Shown here: positions 44,200-56,460 of the stretch, piece after piece
Numbering within the stretch: the first letter of the stretch is position 1
How the letters are laid out: the number at the start of each line of letters is the position of its first letter
Position numbers and translations under genes: made by a program
Origin: Maylandia zebra
Taxonomy: Eukaryota; Chordata; Actinopteri; Cichliformes; Cichlidae
NCBI RefSeq assembly: GCF_041146795.1
Contig: NC_135174.1
Location: forward strand, 5,705,878 to 5,769,877
DNA length: 64,000 bases
Direction: 5' to 3'
Notes under the pieces: model-generated
Databases searched by the model: none
Told to the model about the DNA's origin: nothing
What the model saw: the letters and a program-made list of their open reading frames with translations, nothing else

Positions 44200-46960
44200 C
44201 AATTTTATTTGTTTATTTATTTACTTTACTGATAGGTACTTTGACTTTATTGGGTATTCAAATATTTACTAAAGGTATTCAGTAGTCATCAGAAGGTCCT
44301 TAGTTTTCGGTCAAAGTACCCTGTCCCCATATACCTCATTTCAGGGTTACTGGCAACTCTGTTGACCCTTGTCCTTTGCTCTTTTCAGCTTCATCTGTGC
44401 CTTCTTTATTAAGTTTCCATCTCTTCAAGTGCTCTCTGAAATTCCATTAATTCCCTCTTTGCACAGATGAATACATATACAGTGTTAGGGATGTCGCTGA
44501 TGAACTAAACAGAAGCATTTGTTTTACAGTAGCCACAGCATTCCACACATTTCTCTTGCAGTGCACTGACAAAACTTTTCAGTAGAGCGTACAGCCCGAT
44601 TCGATCCGGTGGGGGGATGCCAGATCAGGCGCCCCCATCCGGCTCTCCTCTCTCCTGTCTTGTCAGTTGTCTTACTTCTCTCTATTACCTTTTCTATCCC
44701 TTTGAAGAAGTGAGGCTCCTTAAATATTAAAGGGTAAGTATTAATTTTCATTTCGAACTGATAGAAGAAAAAAAATTGTAGTTAACTAAATAGAAGAAAG
44801 TAGAAGAGAAATAACAATCTAACGTAAACCAGTGACACACTCTTGGGCCTGATCAACCTTGGCAGGGCCTTCCTGGATGGTGTCTAGTGATAATGGCTGA
44901 AACGCCCAATGAATCCAAGGTCCACTACTGATGATGTGTCCCAAATTTAATATTATAATAAGTGCTGTCAGCGTTAATCTCGTTAAAATGACGTTAACGG
45001 CATAACTGCATTAACATGGCATATCTCTGTTAGCGAGTTAGCACAGATCGCCCCGTGTGTGGGGCTGCATGGCGCTAACGCGTTAACGAGCTAACCGCGC
45101 TAACGCCTTCACACCTGCACAGACTATCGACAGTAAGGCTATACCTGAGCAGAAAAGTGTGTCAAAGTGTGTGGACCGTGTGTCAAAATGACAAATGCTA
45201 CACTGGTTTACAAAGGAATTCCAAGTTTACGTTTAATTTCGTAATTCTTATGTTTTGCGTGACTAGCAATCTCCGTACAGGTGTTCAGAATGTATTCTCC
45301 TGGATAAGACTTTTGATAATCTGCAACCATTTTTTATTAAACTATGTGAGGTCAAAAGTATTGCTTGGCGACTGTCAACATGTTCTCTAAATGAGTACCT
45401 TTTTTCTTCTAGCAAACAAGATGCAGGTTGTAAGGAAAAGTGAGGGGTAAAAATCGCCCTCCTCCAACAAGACAAGCTCCAAGTAAGTGAAGTACAGAGT
45501 GAGACTTTGTGTCGCCCACAAGGGATCAACAATGAACGCAGAGATTCATTTAAGCAACCAGGCTGATGTTGCCTGAAAGGTTCAGTGTGGGGTTTTTTTG
45601 GTTATGGTGGTGTACTTATGTGGATTTTTAGCATGTGTACAAATGATTACACAACTCTCCAAATATCAGAAATACTAGAAAATATATATATATGTATATA
45701 TGTACATGTAAGGAAGAGGACTCCCTTACTATATTTATTTATATTATATTATCTGTATAGCACTTTAGAGCACACCTTTCACTTTATTAAAAGCACCTTA
45801 TCAAACACTTTATTTAGCATTGCACTTTAAGCATGGATTTGCACACAAGAAGTTTAAATATTTATTGACTATTGTTATGGTTCAAAAATATTGGGGATGG
45901 ACACCAGAGGAAAAACCCACAATAACAACACTGGTCCGGTCGGGTTGAGTCAAACGATGATTTAATGATCACACACGTGGGAGATGGACACTGTATGCAG
46001 ACAGTCTCAGATCTCATCTCATCTCAAAAAACACATCTCCATAGTTTTATGAAATCAGGGTATTAGAACGCCCCCTCATGCGTAGTGACAGGTGTAATAC
46101 AATCAATGTTGACAATTTTATTTAACACAAAGAATAACATTGTCTCCTTCCCGAGGGCAGACGCTAACTGCCCCCCGCCTCCTGGAACCATCTGTACCCT
46201 GCTGAGACACAACATGGCAACTACAAGGACTCTTTCATTTATTAAGACCATCAGTGTGTATTGCTCTAAATCAAGTATATAATATTAAATGAATATTGCT
46301 GGATCAGCTACTTCTACTTAAAACATATTAAAACATGACTAAGCACAAAATCACCAAGAATGACATCTTATAAGTGCTGTGTAAGCGCGTGCGGCCTTCC
46401 AAGCTCAAAGCCTTTGCCCTCCATAGATCAGCCAGACTCGCACTGGCTGTAGCTTTTAACCTTTAATTACCTTGAGCACAACTCTAGAATGAGCAACAAA
46501 CTGCAATGTGTGTGGAATGATCATGGTTACATCTGCAATGGAAAATCATGTTATTATTCTGGTACCTGTAAAAAAGATCAAACTAAAGTTATCACCATCA
46601 CTGTAATGCAAAGAATAATGTAAGATCAAAAACTTCAATTTATGCTTAATGCAAAGCTGGTTATATACTTCTAATGAACTAATAATGGCATATTAAAATA
46701 TTAAATGATAATGAGAAAAACATCCCCTCCTTATTCTACACTATTTATTGGGAATTTTAAAATCAGTTGGTAGCCTTATTTCAGATCCTGCACAGCTGCT
46801 CCTCATCAAGGAATGTGGTGGTTGTCTGTCAGGAGAAAAGAATGGTGATTGAGATTTTGATTAAGGTTTACCAGTAAGGAAAACTAATGCAAGTGTGTGT
46901 GTGAAATCTAGGGATAAAAGTGGTGCAAATAAGTGTTTGTAAGATAATGATTACTCACCT
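44200..46960. other. Intergenic with transposon scraps
   Basis: At ~44,965-45,110 a GTTAATCTCGTTAAAATGAC and GCGCTAACGCGTTAACGAGC stretch resembles the end of a common hAT-type fish repeat. At ~45,690-45,705 there is a TA tract. The segment 45,900-46,250 is repeat-like. No gene recognised. Confidence 0.4.
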
Positions 46961-47111
46961 TTCTTGCCTGTGTCCTCTTCAAGGTGTTTGGGCAAATGTT
47001 TCCCCTGGGGTCCAGACACCATTTAAAGGTTCCGGGAGAGACCATTGGTAAAGAGAGTGTGGTGAATCTTGTTGTGCTTGGGTTTCTGGGTTTTTATAAC
47101 ATTGGGTTTGG

Positions 47112-47441
47112 TGTAACATTAAAGTGTGAAATATTTATTAATATGTAAATGTGAAAATGTATTTATGTATTTATTTATTCTTATTGATATATTGGATATT
47201 GTGGTGGAAGGTTGGGATTTAAGAATTTACCTGAGAGTGGAATAATGGTTTAGTCTGTGACAGCTGAACATATTTAAGGCTGCCAGTTGTCATTAGAGTG
47301 TGGTTTTTTGTGCTGTGAAGAAGCTTGACAAATTAATTGTTGTAAGGGGAGCTGTATAGGAAATAAATGCTTTTTTGTTCCACTACACTTGCCTTGGTCC
47401 ATCTCACTGTGTTTCCAGCTGCTAAGGGCTGCCCTGTTACA
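47112..47441 (+). repeat. 5' LTR of the Gmr1-like element
   Basis: 330 bp, TGTAACA...TGTTACA perfect terminal inverted repeat. Contains AATAAA at ~47,361. It is followed by GTGGTGTCAGAAGTG, a plausible primer-binding site. Confidence 0.8.
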
Positions 47442-47481
47442 AGTGGTGTCAGAAGTGTGTCACTCATGGCACAGTGAGAAG

Positions 47482-48613
47482 ATGATGACAAGAGGTGGAA
47501 GAAAGCCAGGCCAAGAGGAGCAGCCTGATGAAGGAGTTGGAGCTTCATCTGAGCTAGAGGCCATGGCAGCAACAAGCCCTGAGGACAAATTGGAGGAGTT
47601 GACAGGGTTGGTGAAATCTCTTATGCGGTCTCAAGCAGCCAGAGACCAAAAGTGGGAGAAGGATTTGTCACGTCAGGAGCAAAGGTGGAAAGGCATGCAG
47701 CATCAATTTCAGCAAATCCAGCTACAAGTTAACGCTGTAATTGATAAGCCTGATCCACCAGAGGCGCCAGCACCCCCTACAACATCTGAAGAACAAGAAC
47801 TTGGATTCAAAGGTGAAGACATTCCAGTGGCCAGTGGGTCCAAGTCTTTAAGTGAACCAAAACTATTTCCTCTGTCTACAGAAGATGACATTGAACATTT
47901 TCTGACTACGTTTGAAAGAATGGCAAACGTGTGTCGATGGCCCAGAGATGAGTGGGCTATTCGTCTGGTTCCCTGTTGGCAGGTAAAGCCCGCACAGCCT
48001 ACATTCTTATGGATTTAACAGACTCTGAGAATTATGATAAGGTGAAAGAGGCAATTCTGGTAAAATATGAGATCACTGCTGACACCTACAGATGCCGCTT
48101 CAGATCTCTGAAAGTTGAACCAGGTGAGACGCCACGTGAACTTTATGTAAGATTGAAAGACCCGTTTTCAAGATGGATTAAACCTGAAAAATCAACTGTA
48201 GAAAAAATATCTGAGCAGATAATTCTGGAGCAGTTTTTGAGAATGGTTAGCCCAGAGCTGGAGATCTGGATACGCGAGCATGATCCGAAGACAGCAAAGG
48301 AAGCAGCTAGCCTCGCAGAGGTTTTCACTTCAGCCAGAAAAGGAAGCAAGAGCACCTACTTCAGCCGGGAGACCCACTACACCCAACCAAGTAAGTCCAT
48401 TGGGGGTGAACAGGGTTCTGGTCAAGTTCAGGCTAGAAATCTTTCTAGTTCTAGGCAGCTCCCTTCTCATAGACCTCACAATGTGAAGAAATCCTTTAAG
48501 TCTTCAGTTCAGGATATTAAATGTATCACTGTCATAACTTTGGCCATACACAACAATTTTGCCCTGCCCTTAAGTCAAAACCATCTCTTTTGTGTGCAGT
48601 TCCAAGACCAGCC
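47482..48613 (+). pseudogene. Gag of the Gmr1-like element, frameshifted
   Basis: Starts MMTRGGRKPGQEE and includes a coiled Gln/Lys-rich segment. It continues after a frameshift near 47,960-47,980 with LLAGKARTAYILMDL and a capsid-like helix set (ISEQIILEQFLRMVSPEL). A zinc knuckle near 48,517-48,560 reads CxxC-HNFGH-TQQFC, but the first Cys is in another frame, so one base is missing. Assembles the retrotransposon particle when intact. Confidence 0.7.
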
Positions 48614-48970
48614 ACAGAGCCGGTAGGAAAGGAAGCTTGTACTGTCCCTGTTTTAATTAATGGGCGTAAAGAGGAAGCTTTGCTTGACTCTGGGTGCTTC
48701 CAAACTCTTGTACATTCTAGCATAATTTCAGGAGAAAAGCTAAGTGGGGTTGGGGCTACAATAAGTTGTGTGCATGGAGACGAACACAGGTGCCCCACTG
48801 CTGAGGTTTACCTGACAGTGGGAGGTCAAACCCACTTGTTAGTGGTAGCTGTGGTTCCCAGTTTGCCATATTCAGTGATACTTGGTAATGACATCCCCAC
48901 TCTTTTTGATCTAATACATCAGTCAGATTATGACCCTCAAGTGAGTGCTGAGAAAGACATTCAAGGCTAA
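48521..48970 (+). pseudogene. Zinc knuckle end and aspartic protease of the Gmr1-like element
   Basis: About 150 codons. EEALLDSGCFQTLV holds the DSG catalytic motif and YSVILGNDIPTL the second hydrophobic motif of a retropepsin. It ends at a TAA at 48,968; the following 370 bases contain several stops. Confidence 0.75.
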
Positions 48971-49343
48971 GGTGATGAATCTGGAAGCTCCCTTCCTCTA
49001 GATATGACAGTTGAGCCATTTAAACCCTGTCATGTAGTCACAAGGGCACAAAGTGCAAAGGAAATGATGAAAGAGCTACCCTTTTTTTGAGGAGTCTCTC
49101 GAAACAGAGCCAGGGAAGATTAGGAAGTCTAGGGCTCAGAAAAGAAGAGAAAAGTTCAAAGGCTCAGGGGAAAAGGGTACAGCATTGTTCCCTAAGCCAA
49201 ATAACCAACTTGAGTTTGATGTTCCCTCAGATTTAGGTGCACTCCAAAGAAGCGACCCTACTCTAAAACCCTGGTTTGAGAAGGTAACATAGGTAGAGGG
49301 GGCTAGTCAAGGTCAGGTAAGCTGTCTTGCGGACACTGTTTAC

Positions 49344-50798
49344 TTGATTAAAGGAGGCATCTTGTACCAGAGAAAGGGGAAGTGTGAAGCTGTAGCACTC
49401 CCACAACAGTTAAGAAACAAAGTTATGGATTTGGGTCATTCAATTCCATGGGCAGGTCATATAGCTTTTCACAAAACACTGAATAGGATCAGTAGCCGTT
49501 TTTTTTGGGCAGGGATGTATGTCCAAGTTTCTGAGTTTTGCTGTTCCTGTGAAAATTGTCAGTTGACCTCAGGCAAAGGAGTAGCACGAGCCCAGTTGCA
49601 ACCACTGCCAATTATTGAAACACCGTTTGAGAGGCTAGGCATGGATATCGTGGGCCCTTTAGAGAGGAGATCCACAGGTCATCGCTACATATTAGTCATA
49701 TGTGACTATGCGACACGGTTTCCTGAGGCCTTCCCACTCAGATCAATTAAAGCCCGTCACGTCGCTAATTGTCTTCTGCAGCTTTTTTCTAGGGTAGGCA
49801 TACCAAGAGAAATTCTGACGGATTGTGGACCGAATTTTCTATCCAAGTTGTTGCAGCAGGTTTATAAGTTGTTAGGGATAAAGGGACTTAAGACCACCCT
49901 GTATCACCCCCAAACGGACGGGCTAGTGGAGAGATACAACCAGACTCTCAAAAGTATGCTGCGTAAGTTTGTCTCTGACACAGGTGCTGACTGGGATCAA
50001 TGGCTGCCATACCTTCTGTTCGCCTACCGGGAGGTCCCGCAGGTTTCCACTGGCTTCTCGCCTTTTGAACTTTTATATGGTCGCCAAGTGAGAGGCCCCC
50101 TGGATCTGCTTAAGGACTGCTGGGAGGAATCCAAAGCAGAGGGCGAACACATCGCAGCCTACGTCATCACCATGAGAGAGAGGTTGGAGAAAATGGCATC
50201 ATTGATGCAAGACAACATGAAAGCTGCACAAAAACATCAAAAGACATGGTACGATCAGAAGGCCAGGGATAGGGTCTTCCTTCCAGGTCAGAAAGTACTG
50301 TTATTGCTTCCCACCAGCGATAACAAGCTGCTGACAAAATGGCATGGACCATACGAGATCGTCAGACAAGTGAGTAAAGTCACTTATGAACTGAATATGC
50401 CAGAAAGAGTTAAAAAATATCAGACATTTCACATGAACTTGTTGAAGGAATTCCACAGCCGACAAGAGCCGGTCTATCAGTTACTGGTGCGTTCAGTTAA
50501 GGATGAGGAGGTGACTGAGAAGTTCTTTCCAACTAACATTCAAGTTTGTGCTTCAGTTGACCTTTCTCATTTGTCTCCTACTGAGCAGGCTGATATAAAA
50601 CCACTCGTGGACCCACAGCTCTTTCGAGAAACACCAGGCTTCACATCACTGGTTCAGCACAAGATACGGGTGAAGGAGGATGCACCCGTTCGACAAAAGA
50701 GCTACAGAATTTCAGAACGGTTGGTGCCAGTGCTGCAGAAAGAAATAAAACTGATGTTGGACCTGGGAATCATTGAGGTGTCAAGTAGTGAGTGGTGA
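49344..50798 (+). pseudogene. Integrase of the Gmr1-like element, running into the start of the RT domain
   Basis: 484 codons. HHCC zinc domain (GHSIPWAGHIAFHKTL, CCSCENCQL), then the DDE core: LGMDIVGPL (Asp), LTDCGPNFL (Asp), GLVERYNQTLK (Glu), then a C-terminal WHGPYEIVRQVSKVTYEL region of the gypsy type. From about residue 410 the frame continues into the pre-RT segment (LFRETPGFTSL, HKIRVKEDAPVRQKSYR). A one-base loss near 50,797 shifts the frame into the RT that follows. Integrates retroelement cDNA when functional. Confidence 0.8.
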
Positions 50799-51323
50799 GC
50801 CCGATTGTTTTGGTACCAAAGAAAGATGACACCCTGAGATTCTGTATTGATTTCAGATATTTGAATGCAGTATCCAAGTTTGATCCCTACCCAATGCCCA
50901 GGGTGGATGACCTGCTGGAGAGAGTTGGATCAGCAAGGTACATTACAACACTCGATCTGTGTAAAGGATACTGGCAAGTGGCTTTGGCACCAGAAGCGAG
51001 AGAGCTGACAGCCTTCAAAACTCCTTTTGGTATGTACCAATTTAAAGTCATGCCATTTGGGCTTCAAGGTGCGCCAGCGACATTCCAACGATTAATGGAC
51101 CATGTACTGAGAGATGTGTCAGCATTCTCTGCAGCATATCTGGATGATGTGGTGGTGTACAGCGAGTCCTGGGAAGAGCATGTCATTCACCTACAGAAGG
51201 TCCTACACTCCATTAGAATGGCTGGACTGACTATCAATCCCAAGAAGTGCTCCATAGCCAAGAGAGAAGTGGAGTACTTGGGCTTCGTGGTTGGCTCTGG
51301 GAAGATAAAGCCGCTAAGGGCCG
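50792..51323 (+). pseudogene. Reverse transcriptase of the Gmr1-like element, RNase H lost
   Basis: Open frame from 50,792. SPIVLVPKKDD, RFCIDFRYLNA, TLDLCKGYWQ, FGLQGAPATFQ and the catalytic AYLDDVVVYS, then LNPKKC-type and EYLGFVVG motifs, as in gypsy RT. The sequence stops matching after GKIKP, where it runs straight into the LTR-end remnant; RNase H is absent. Confidence 0.8.
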
Positions 51324-51333
51324 CCCTGTTACA
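51313..51333 (+). repeat. Remnant of the 3' LTR end
   Basis: Twenty-one bases ending GGCCGCCCTGTTACA match positions 47,421-47,441 of the 5' LTR at 20 of 21. Fused directly to RT coding sequence, so a deletion removed RNase H and most of the 3' LTR. Confidence 0.7.
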
Positions 51334-51344
51334 GTACATAACGT

Positions 51345-51432
51345 CAATGAAAATAAGCCTGGCATAAATCTCCTTCAGTTCCAGATGGGTCAGGGTTGTG
51401 TAGAGTGCTGTGGCTATGGGATCCCCTGTCAA
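51345..51432 (-). mobile_element. LINE reverse-transcriptase fragment
   Basis: The minus strand reads IATALYTTLTHLE and IYARLIFID, matching the IATALY...FIDYSSAF region of fish non-LTR RTs. Only ~30 codons remain; it abuts the gypsy remnant. Confidence 0.5.
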
Positions 51433-51462
51433 CTGGTTATCCCTTGTAATGGAAAATTTTAG

Positions 51463-53767
51463 CTCGGAATGTCAATTAACCTCAAGTCCTTTGTTTATGA
51501 AGTCGTGCTTTGCCTCGTGTTCTACATGTCAACAGTATAACCTCCTTATAACTTTTGCCCTTAAAGAGACCAGGATGTAATGCAGAACACGTCATAACAT
51601 AACATGATTAACATGTATCTGCTGACTGTGAGGGGCAATGAACAGAGCACGCTCCTGGCACACAACCACCTACTGTTTCATAGATAATGCAAAAGTGGCT
51701 CATCTCATTGTGAGCATAGTGTGCTATGAGTGCGTCATGATACCATAGCGATAGAGCTTATGTGAGATGTTTGTGTGATGCTATAAAAGAGGTGCATGAC
51801 TATGCAACCATCGTGTTGGCTGTCTGTTTGCTTTCCCATCCGCATGGTAACAAAAGTATTGATTGCAACTGACTGTGTCTGCAGACTTTGTTAACAGAAA
51901 ACAGGCAAACCAGTGTGGGTAAAATGTGGGTGGAATTCTTTAAATGATGTGTGATGTTACAAGTTTCTCAACTATAACATAACTAGCAAATCAGCAACAT
52001 GTAACTGGACTAGTTCTTATATAGCGCTTTTCTACCGTATCCTGAGCACTCAAAGCATTTTACACAACTTGTACATTCACCCATTCGCACAAGCATGTTT
52101 TTCTACTGTTTCTAAGTGCTTCCTACCTAACATTCATACTCCGATGGATGCATCGGAGAGCAACATGGGTTTACTATCTTGCCTAGGGATACTTTGCATG
52201 CAGACTGGACCAGACTGGGATCAAGCCACCAACCTTCCAGTTAGTAGGTGACCTGTTCTACCAATTTATCCAATTCAGAGTATCAGTTGGGCTGGAGCAT
52301 ATCCCCACTGTGGCCATGTAGCCAATTACCAAAGGGATAAGAGAGAGACAACCCTTCACACTGACATTTGTACCTTTAGCCAATTTGGAGTTACCACTTA
52401 CACTAATGTCATGTCTTTGGATTACACAGTTGGAGTACACAGAAATGAGGGAATCTTGTAAATTTGATTTTGACTTGCTTTGAGGTGATGGCTCAAAATG
52501 TTTAATTACAATGAGGGCTCGCGGATCTTTGGGACCAGGACTCGGTCTGCTCTGGCTGGCCGGCTGCCTGCATGGTCATCGCTGAAGGCCCACTGTGGCT
52601 GCTGGGTGACTCCTGTCTGGGGCTCTCCTCAGCTCTTTTCTAGGTGCCCCTGTGGTGGTCCCCCTTTGGGCTCTCGTGCTCTGGGGGGCCTCTGGATGGC
52701 TATGGCCTGGATCTCCTCCATGTCTGCTTCATGTCCGGGGGGGCAGGACTATGGCTCCCCACATGTACTATTAGACACTTACATGGAGAAACCTTTTGAA
52801 TACAAACACGCTCACAAGCACAGCTGTGCCCATGGTTCCTCACAGACACACACTGTCTGGGTTGGCTGCTGCCTCTAAACATATCGTGCATTATTAGTAC
52901 TGTGTGCTGCTCGGCAACATGCAGTATTTATTATTTAGTGTTACTTATGCATATGTTGGTTGTTGCTATGATTACAGCGTCTTTTCTCTCTCTATCCCTC
53001 TTCTCTATTTTTCTTTTCCCTCTCCTTCTGTAAACTCACTTCCCAGCTTCTCTTTCCTTCTTTCTCTTTCCTGTCTCTTGGTTCTGTCCATTCTCATTTA
53101 AAAATTAAAAAAAGTATATATAAACATGTGAAGGAGAAATTTCCAATTATGATTGAAGAAAAATAAACAACTTTCTCTTAAGTTGAGTTTGATCTTTCTT
53201 TTTACAAGTTATTGATATGCAGCCATAGACAATATTAAAAAATACAGTCTGAAAAAGTGAAGGCACTGCATAAGTGGCTTTTAATCTGCATATTTTATTT
53301 TTAAAAAAGGGGTTTTCTGCTTTTGTTTTTTTTTTCTCCACTTTTGCTGCAGTGATATAATCCTAACTGTTTATAGACACGTTAGCCAGTAAGAAACCTA
53401 CAAACATTAACACAATTTGTCATCAAAAAGGTGTACAACTTTGACATTGCGTGACAAAATCTTTGTTTTTCTTGTCCATATATAAATGCAAAAAAAAAAA
53501 AACGTCTGAAAATCTAAACACTGACATGTGAATGAAGGGCCAAGACACATACAATTAGAAAAAACCCTTTGTTTTTCAAAGTATTCAGGACTTGTTCATG
53601 GTAAGAAATCCAGACCATCCAGTAACACATTGTTTTAGATGGTCTTATTTCAGATGTTCTCTTGACTGAAGTTTTGTCCATTTTCAGAGCCTTCTCTTTG
53701 ACATGTACAATAAGAACAACTGAATCCACATCCTACATCTTCACTTAGTCGATATGCTTATATGTGC
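51463..53767. other. Intergenic with repeats
   Basis: Holds copy 3 of the dispersed repeat (52,020-52,262), a G/C-rich, probably retroposon-derived block at 52,515-52,880 and a pyrimidine-rich tract at ~52,985-53,095. No gene recognised. Confidence 0.4.
52020..52262 (+). repeat. Dispersed fish repeat, copy 3
   Basis: TATAGCGCTTTTCTACCGTA, CACTCAAAGCATTTTACACA and GCAGACTGGACCAGACTGGG match the order of the copy at 33,205-33,437. It is more diverged. Confidence 0.55.
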
Positions 53768-53773
53768 TTTATT
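53768..53773 (-). promoter_or_regulatory. Candidate polyadenylation signal of the PDZ gene
   Basis: AATAAA on the minus strand, about 680 bases after the PDZ stop codon. Other sites are possible. Confidence 0.35.
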
Positions 53774-54448
53774 GTCATAAGTAGCAGATGATCATATGTC
53801 AAGAAGCCTCCAAACATTGCTGGAAGACAGATTTCTGTCTTCATTTACCTTTACAGTTGTTGCAGTGGTCTACATGTTAATTTTTTGTTTGTTGTTGTTT
53901 TTAAAAATATATTTGAATCAGAGTATGGTATATCAACATGTCAACAAGCTAACTTACTTACTTCTGGATGTCTGAATGTTAAATGATATTGCAAAACTTC
54001 GGAGAACAGCCACGCTTTTTACTCCCAGTAGTGCCTCAGGGCTCGTCTGCTTCTTTTGAAGTGAAGAAATACTTGGACCCAGAAATGTCTAATGACTAAA
54101 CAAGAGAGTTGAACTTAAATAACACTGTGAAAAATGTTCCATGTGTGTTATTGCATCAGCTTTCTTGTTCTTGTGGTGATGGTCTTGTAGTTGGAGAGAG
54201 CATGGAGAGAAAAGGTCTTGTCTTCTACCAATGGAAATGATAACGCTAATGTAACCTTGACCATACACAAAAAAGGACTATGATGCCACTGTGATGTAAA
54301 TTAAAAAGCTGCAAAACATCTAAAACCTGATAGAAGATTGAAGATTTTCTTTAAATTGTCCATATCCTTTAACTTGAAAGTTCCAAAAGCTCTCAGAATC
54401 ATCTTTAAGTGCTGATGGTGTGTCACAAGTCTCTCAGCAAATGTAGCG

Positions 54449-54758
54449 TCAGCACTCATTCTGTATAATCTTAGCCATCCAGTCTGATCTGGACACGAGT
54501 AACCTCAGTCTGGCCCCTGACGACTGGATCAGCTCCCTCCCGCTGAAACAGGGAAAGATATGAAAACAAAGTTGCTCGTGCCAAATTCTTTAAATATGAG
54601 ATATGATAGATTTCTTACTTTTGGTAGTCCAGTCCAAGAAGGCTGATTCCATTAACAGCCAAGATCCTGTCTCCTGGTAACAGCTTCTCACACCGGGCAG
54701 CTGGAGAGTCTGGGACCACTGCACGAATGAAGATGCCCTTCGCCTTCAAAGAAGTGTC
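54449..54758 (-). CDS. C-terminal exons of a PDZ-domain protein (RADIL-like candidate)
   Basis: Two exons: 54,619-54,758 (enters phase 0, donor CCAAAA|GTAAGA) and 54,449-54,542 (acceptor tttcag, TGA stop). They join in phase and encode ~77 residues. GIFIRAVVPDSPAARCE and LLPGDRILAVNGISLLGLDYQ are the carboxylate-binding loop region and beta strands of a PDZ domain. It ends RELIQSSGARLRLLVS, then a short tail finishing KIIQNEC. PDZ domains bind C-terminal peptides. Sequence style and C-terminal position resemble RADIL, a Rap1 effector, but I am not sure. The rest of the gene is to the right, beyond or between the repeats. Confidence 0.7.
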
Positions 54759-56460
54759 CTGAAACATGAGGTGTCGAGTTCTCGATTAAAGCAAAGATTT
54801 CACAGTTTCTGACTGTGAGGTTTTCAAAATGGTCCTTATTTTTACCTGCATTATATTTTTTTATATATAAATGGCATGAAGTAATATAATTCATGCCACA
54901 ATACATAATAATATATAGTTATTATGTATTATGTATTATAGATATATTTTTAGTGTTACGCATCTGCTGTTAACAACTCAAGTACAGTTGTCACACAGTG
55001 GAACTTTGTATTTATCTTTTATATTGGTTTTATTTTGATTTTAGCGTTTATTTGCGAGTGTAGTTTTTATTGCATGATTTTATTCTAATGTTCGTATTGC
55101 ATGGTTTTTAGCGTTTTATTCTACATTGTTTTAATCCACTGTGGATTGGCTGGGCATGGGACAATTAGCTGATAGGGACAGACTCCGGTGCAAAATGCGA
55201 GGTGGGCTGGGATGTGACGGGTCCAGTGAAGGGACGAGAGGGGGACAGGAGGCTCCTCCTCGTCATTCTGGGATGAGGCTGGCGTGGAGCCCGCTCTGGA
55301 GAAGGAATTTCTGGCCTGCTGGTGGACCCATAATGAGCATTCATCTGGGGTTGTGGGACAATTACACCAGTGGATTTTAGTGCAAGTAGAAAATGGTATT
55401 TTTATGGGTTTTAGAATTGTTTTATCTAGTCTCCGTGGGAATTTTAGCATATGGAGAACATTTTATTGTATACTTTTTTCTTTTCTTTTTTTTTTTTTTT
55501 TTGCCTGTCCCATTTGGTGGCCACGGAGCAGAAGCCAGAGGGGGCTGCAGTGGCGTGCCCGCCGGCTCTGCCGGCGGCCAGCTGTGCCAGAGTGAACCGA
55601 GCCCCAGGCCCAGAGGCCGGAGGCCCGAGGGCCCCCTTTGCTCCGGAAGAGGCCTGACCGAGCAACAGGCACCAGGCCCCGCCAAGTAGTCACTGGGAGT
55701 GAGCTGGTACATACCTGAGCGCCCAGCCCCGGACACCAAGAACCACCAACGCACCAACCCCTGAGGGCATCAGTTACCGGCAGGGAGTGTGGTGAGGGGA
55801 GATAGGCCTTTGGTGTATACTTTTTTCTTAGTATTTGGGTTGTTTTATTTCTACTGCCTCGGGAAATAAACTGTTGCTGATCAGACCTGCTTCATCTTTG
55901 TGCCCTTGGTATCTGACTCGCTTGCTCCCCCATGTATTTAAGGAATCGTTCGTATGACATTCTGGCGCATCAGCTTTAGTGTCTGCGTTACACAGTACTG
56001 TACTCTGCTTCAAAGAAGCCAAACTTTAAGTGTTTTTGAGTAATAGCTGTCCAGACTTTCAGAAGCTCTTTCAAAGTTTTTCAGAGGATATCGGGCACAT
56101 TTTCATACCTAGCAAAGAGTCATTTTAAATTGTATTTTTAGGCACTTCATTATTAGGTTGGTTGGTGGCTCAATGCTTACTCAAACCTTATTTCTTTTTC
56201 TTTTCATTGTAATAGCTGTAAAAGTTTACAGCTATGTTAGCAGAGATAAGATAAGATAAACCTTTATTCCCACATCTCGGAAATTAGTTGTGTCACAGCA
56301 GAAAGTGGACTGTGCAAAGTAACAACAGCAAAAAGAAAAATAATGGAATAGAATAAGATAAGAGAATAACATTTTTTTATTTAAATGGTAAAACACAGTT
56401 TTTAAATAATTATAATGTTGCAAATATTTAAACAAGTTTAACATATTACTAATAAAAAGA
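54759..56460. other. Intron of the PDZ gene or intergenic, with GC-rich block
   Basis: Includes a 15-T run at ~55,488-55,502 and an unusually GC-rich block at 55,505-55,760. The block is followed by AATAAA (~55,864) and GGTATCTGACTCG, which could be part of an LTR-type or other retroelement. No exon of the PDZ gene recognised. Confidence 0.35.

Larger units (their letters stand above)
47112..51333 (+). mobile_element. Degraded Ty3/gypsy retrotransposon, Gmr1-like (integrase before reverse transcriptase)
   Basis: 5' LTR 47,112-47,441; gag ~47,482-48,610; protease ~48,615-48,930; integrase 49,344-~50,500; reverse transcriptase ~50,660-51,310; then a 21-base remnant of the LTR end at 51,313-51,333. 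The order gag-PR-INT-RT is the reverse of ordinary gypsy and matches the Gmr1 clade described in deuterostomes. At least three frameshifts, several stops and loss of RNase H and most of the 3' LTR make it non-autonomous. Confidence 0.85.

Noticed and set aside
47389-47481. Upstream extension of the gag frame into the LTR
   Set aside because: The extension is LTR and primer-binding sequence; the gag start is better placed at the ATG pair at 47,482.
55393-55757. GC-rich open frames on both strands around 55.5 kb
   Set aside because: High GC removes stop codons in several frames at once; residue composition is biased and no motif is visible.
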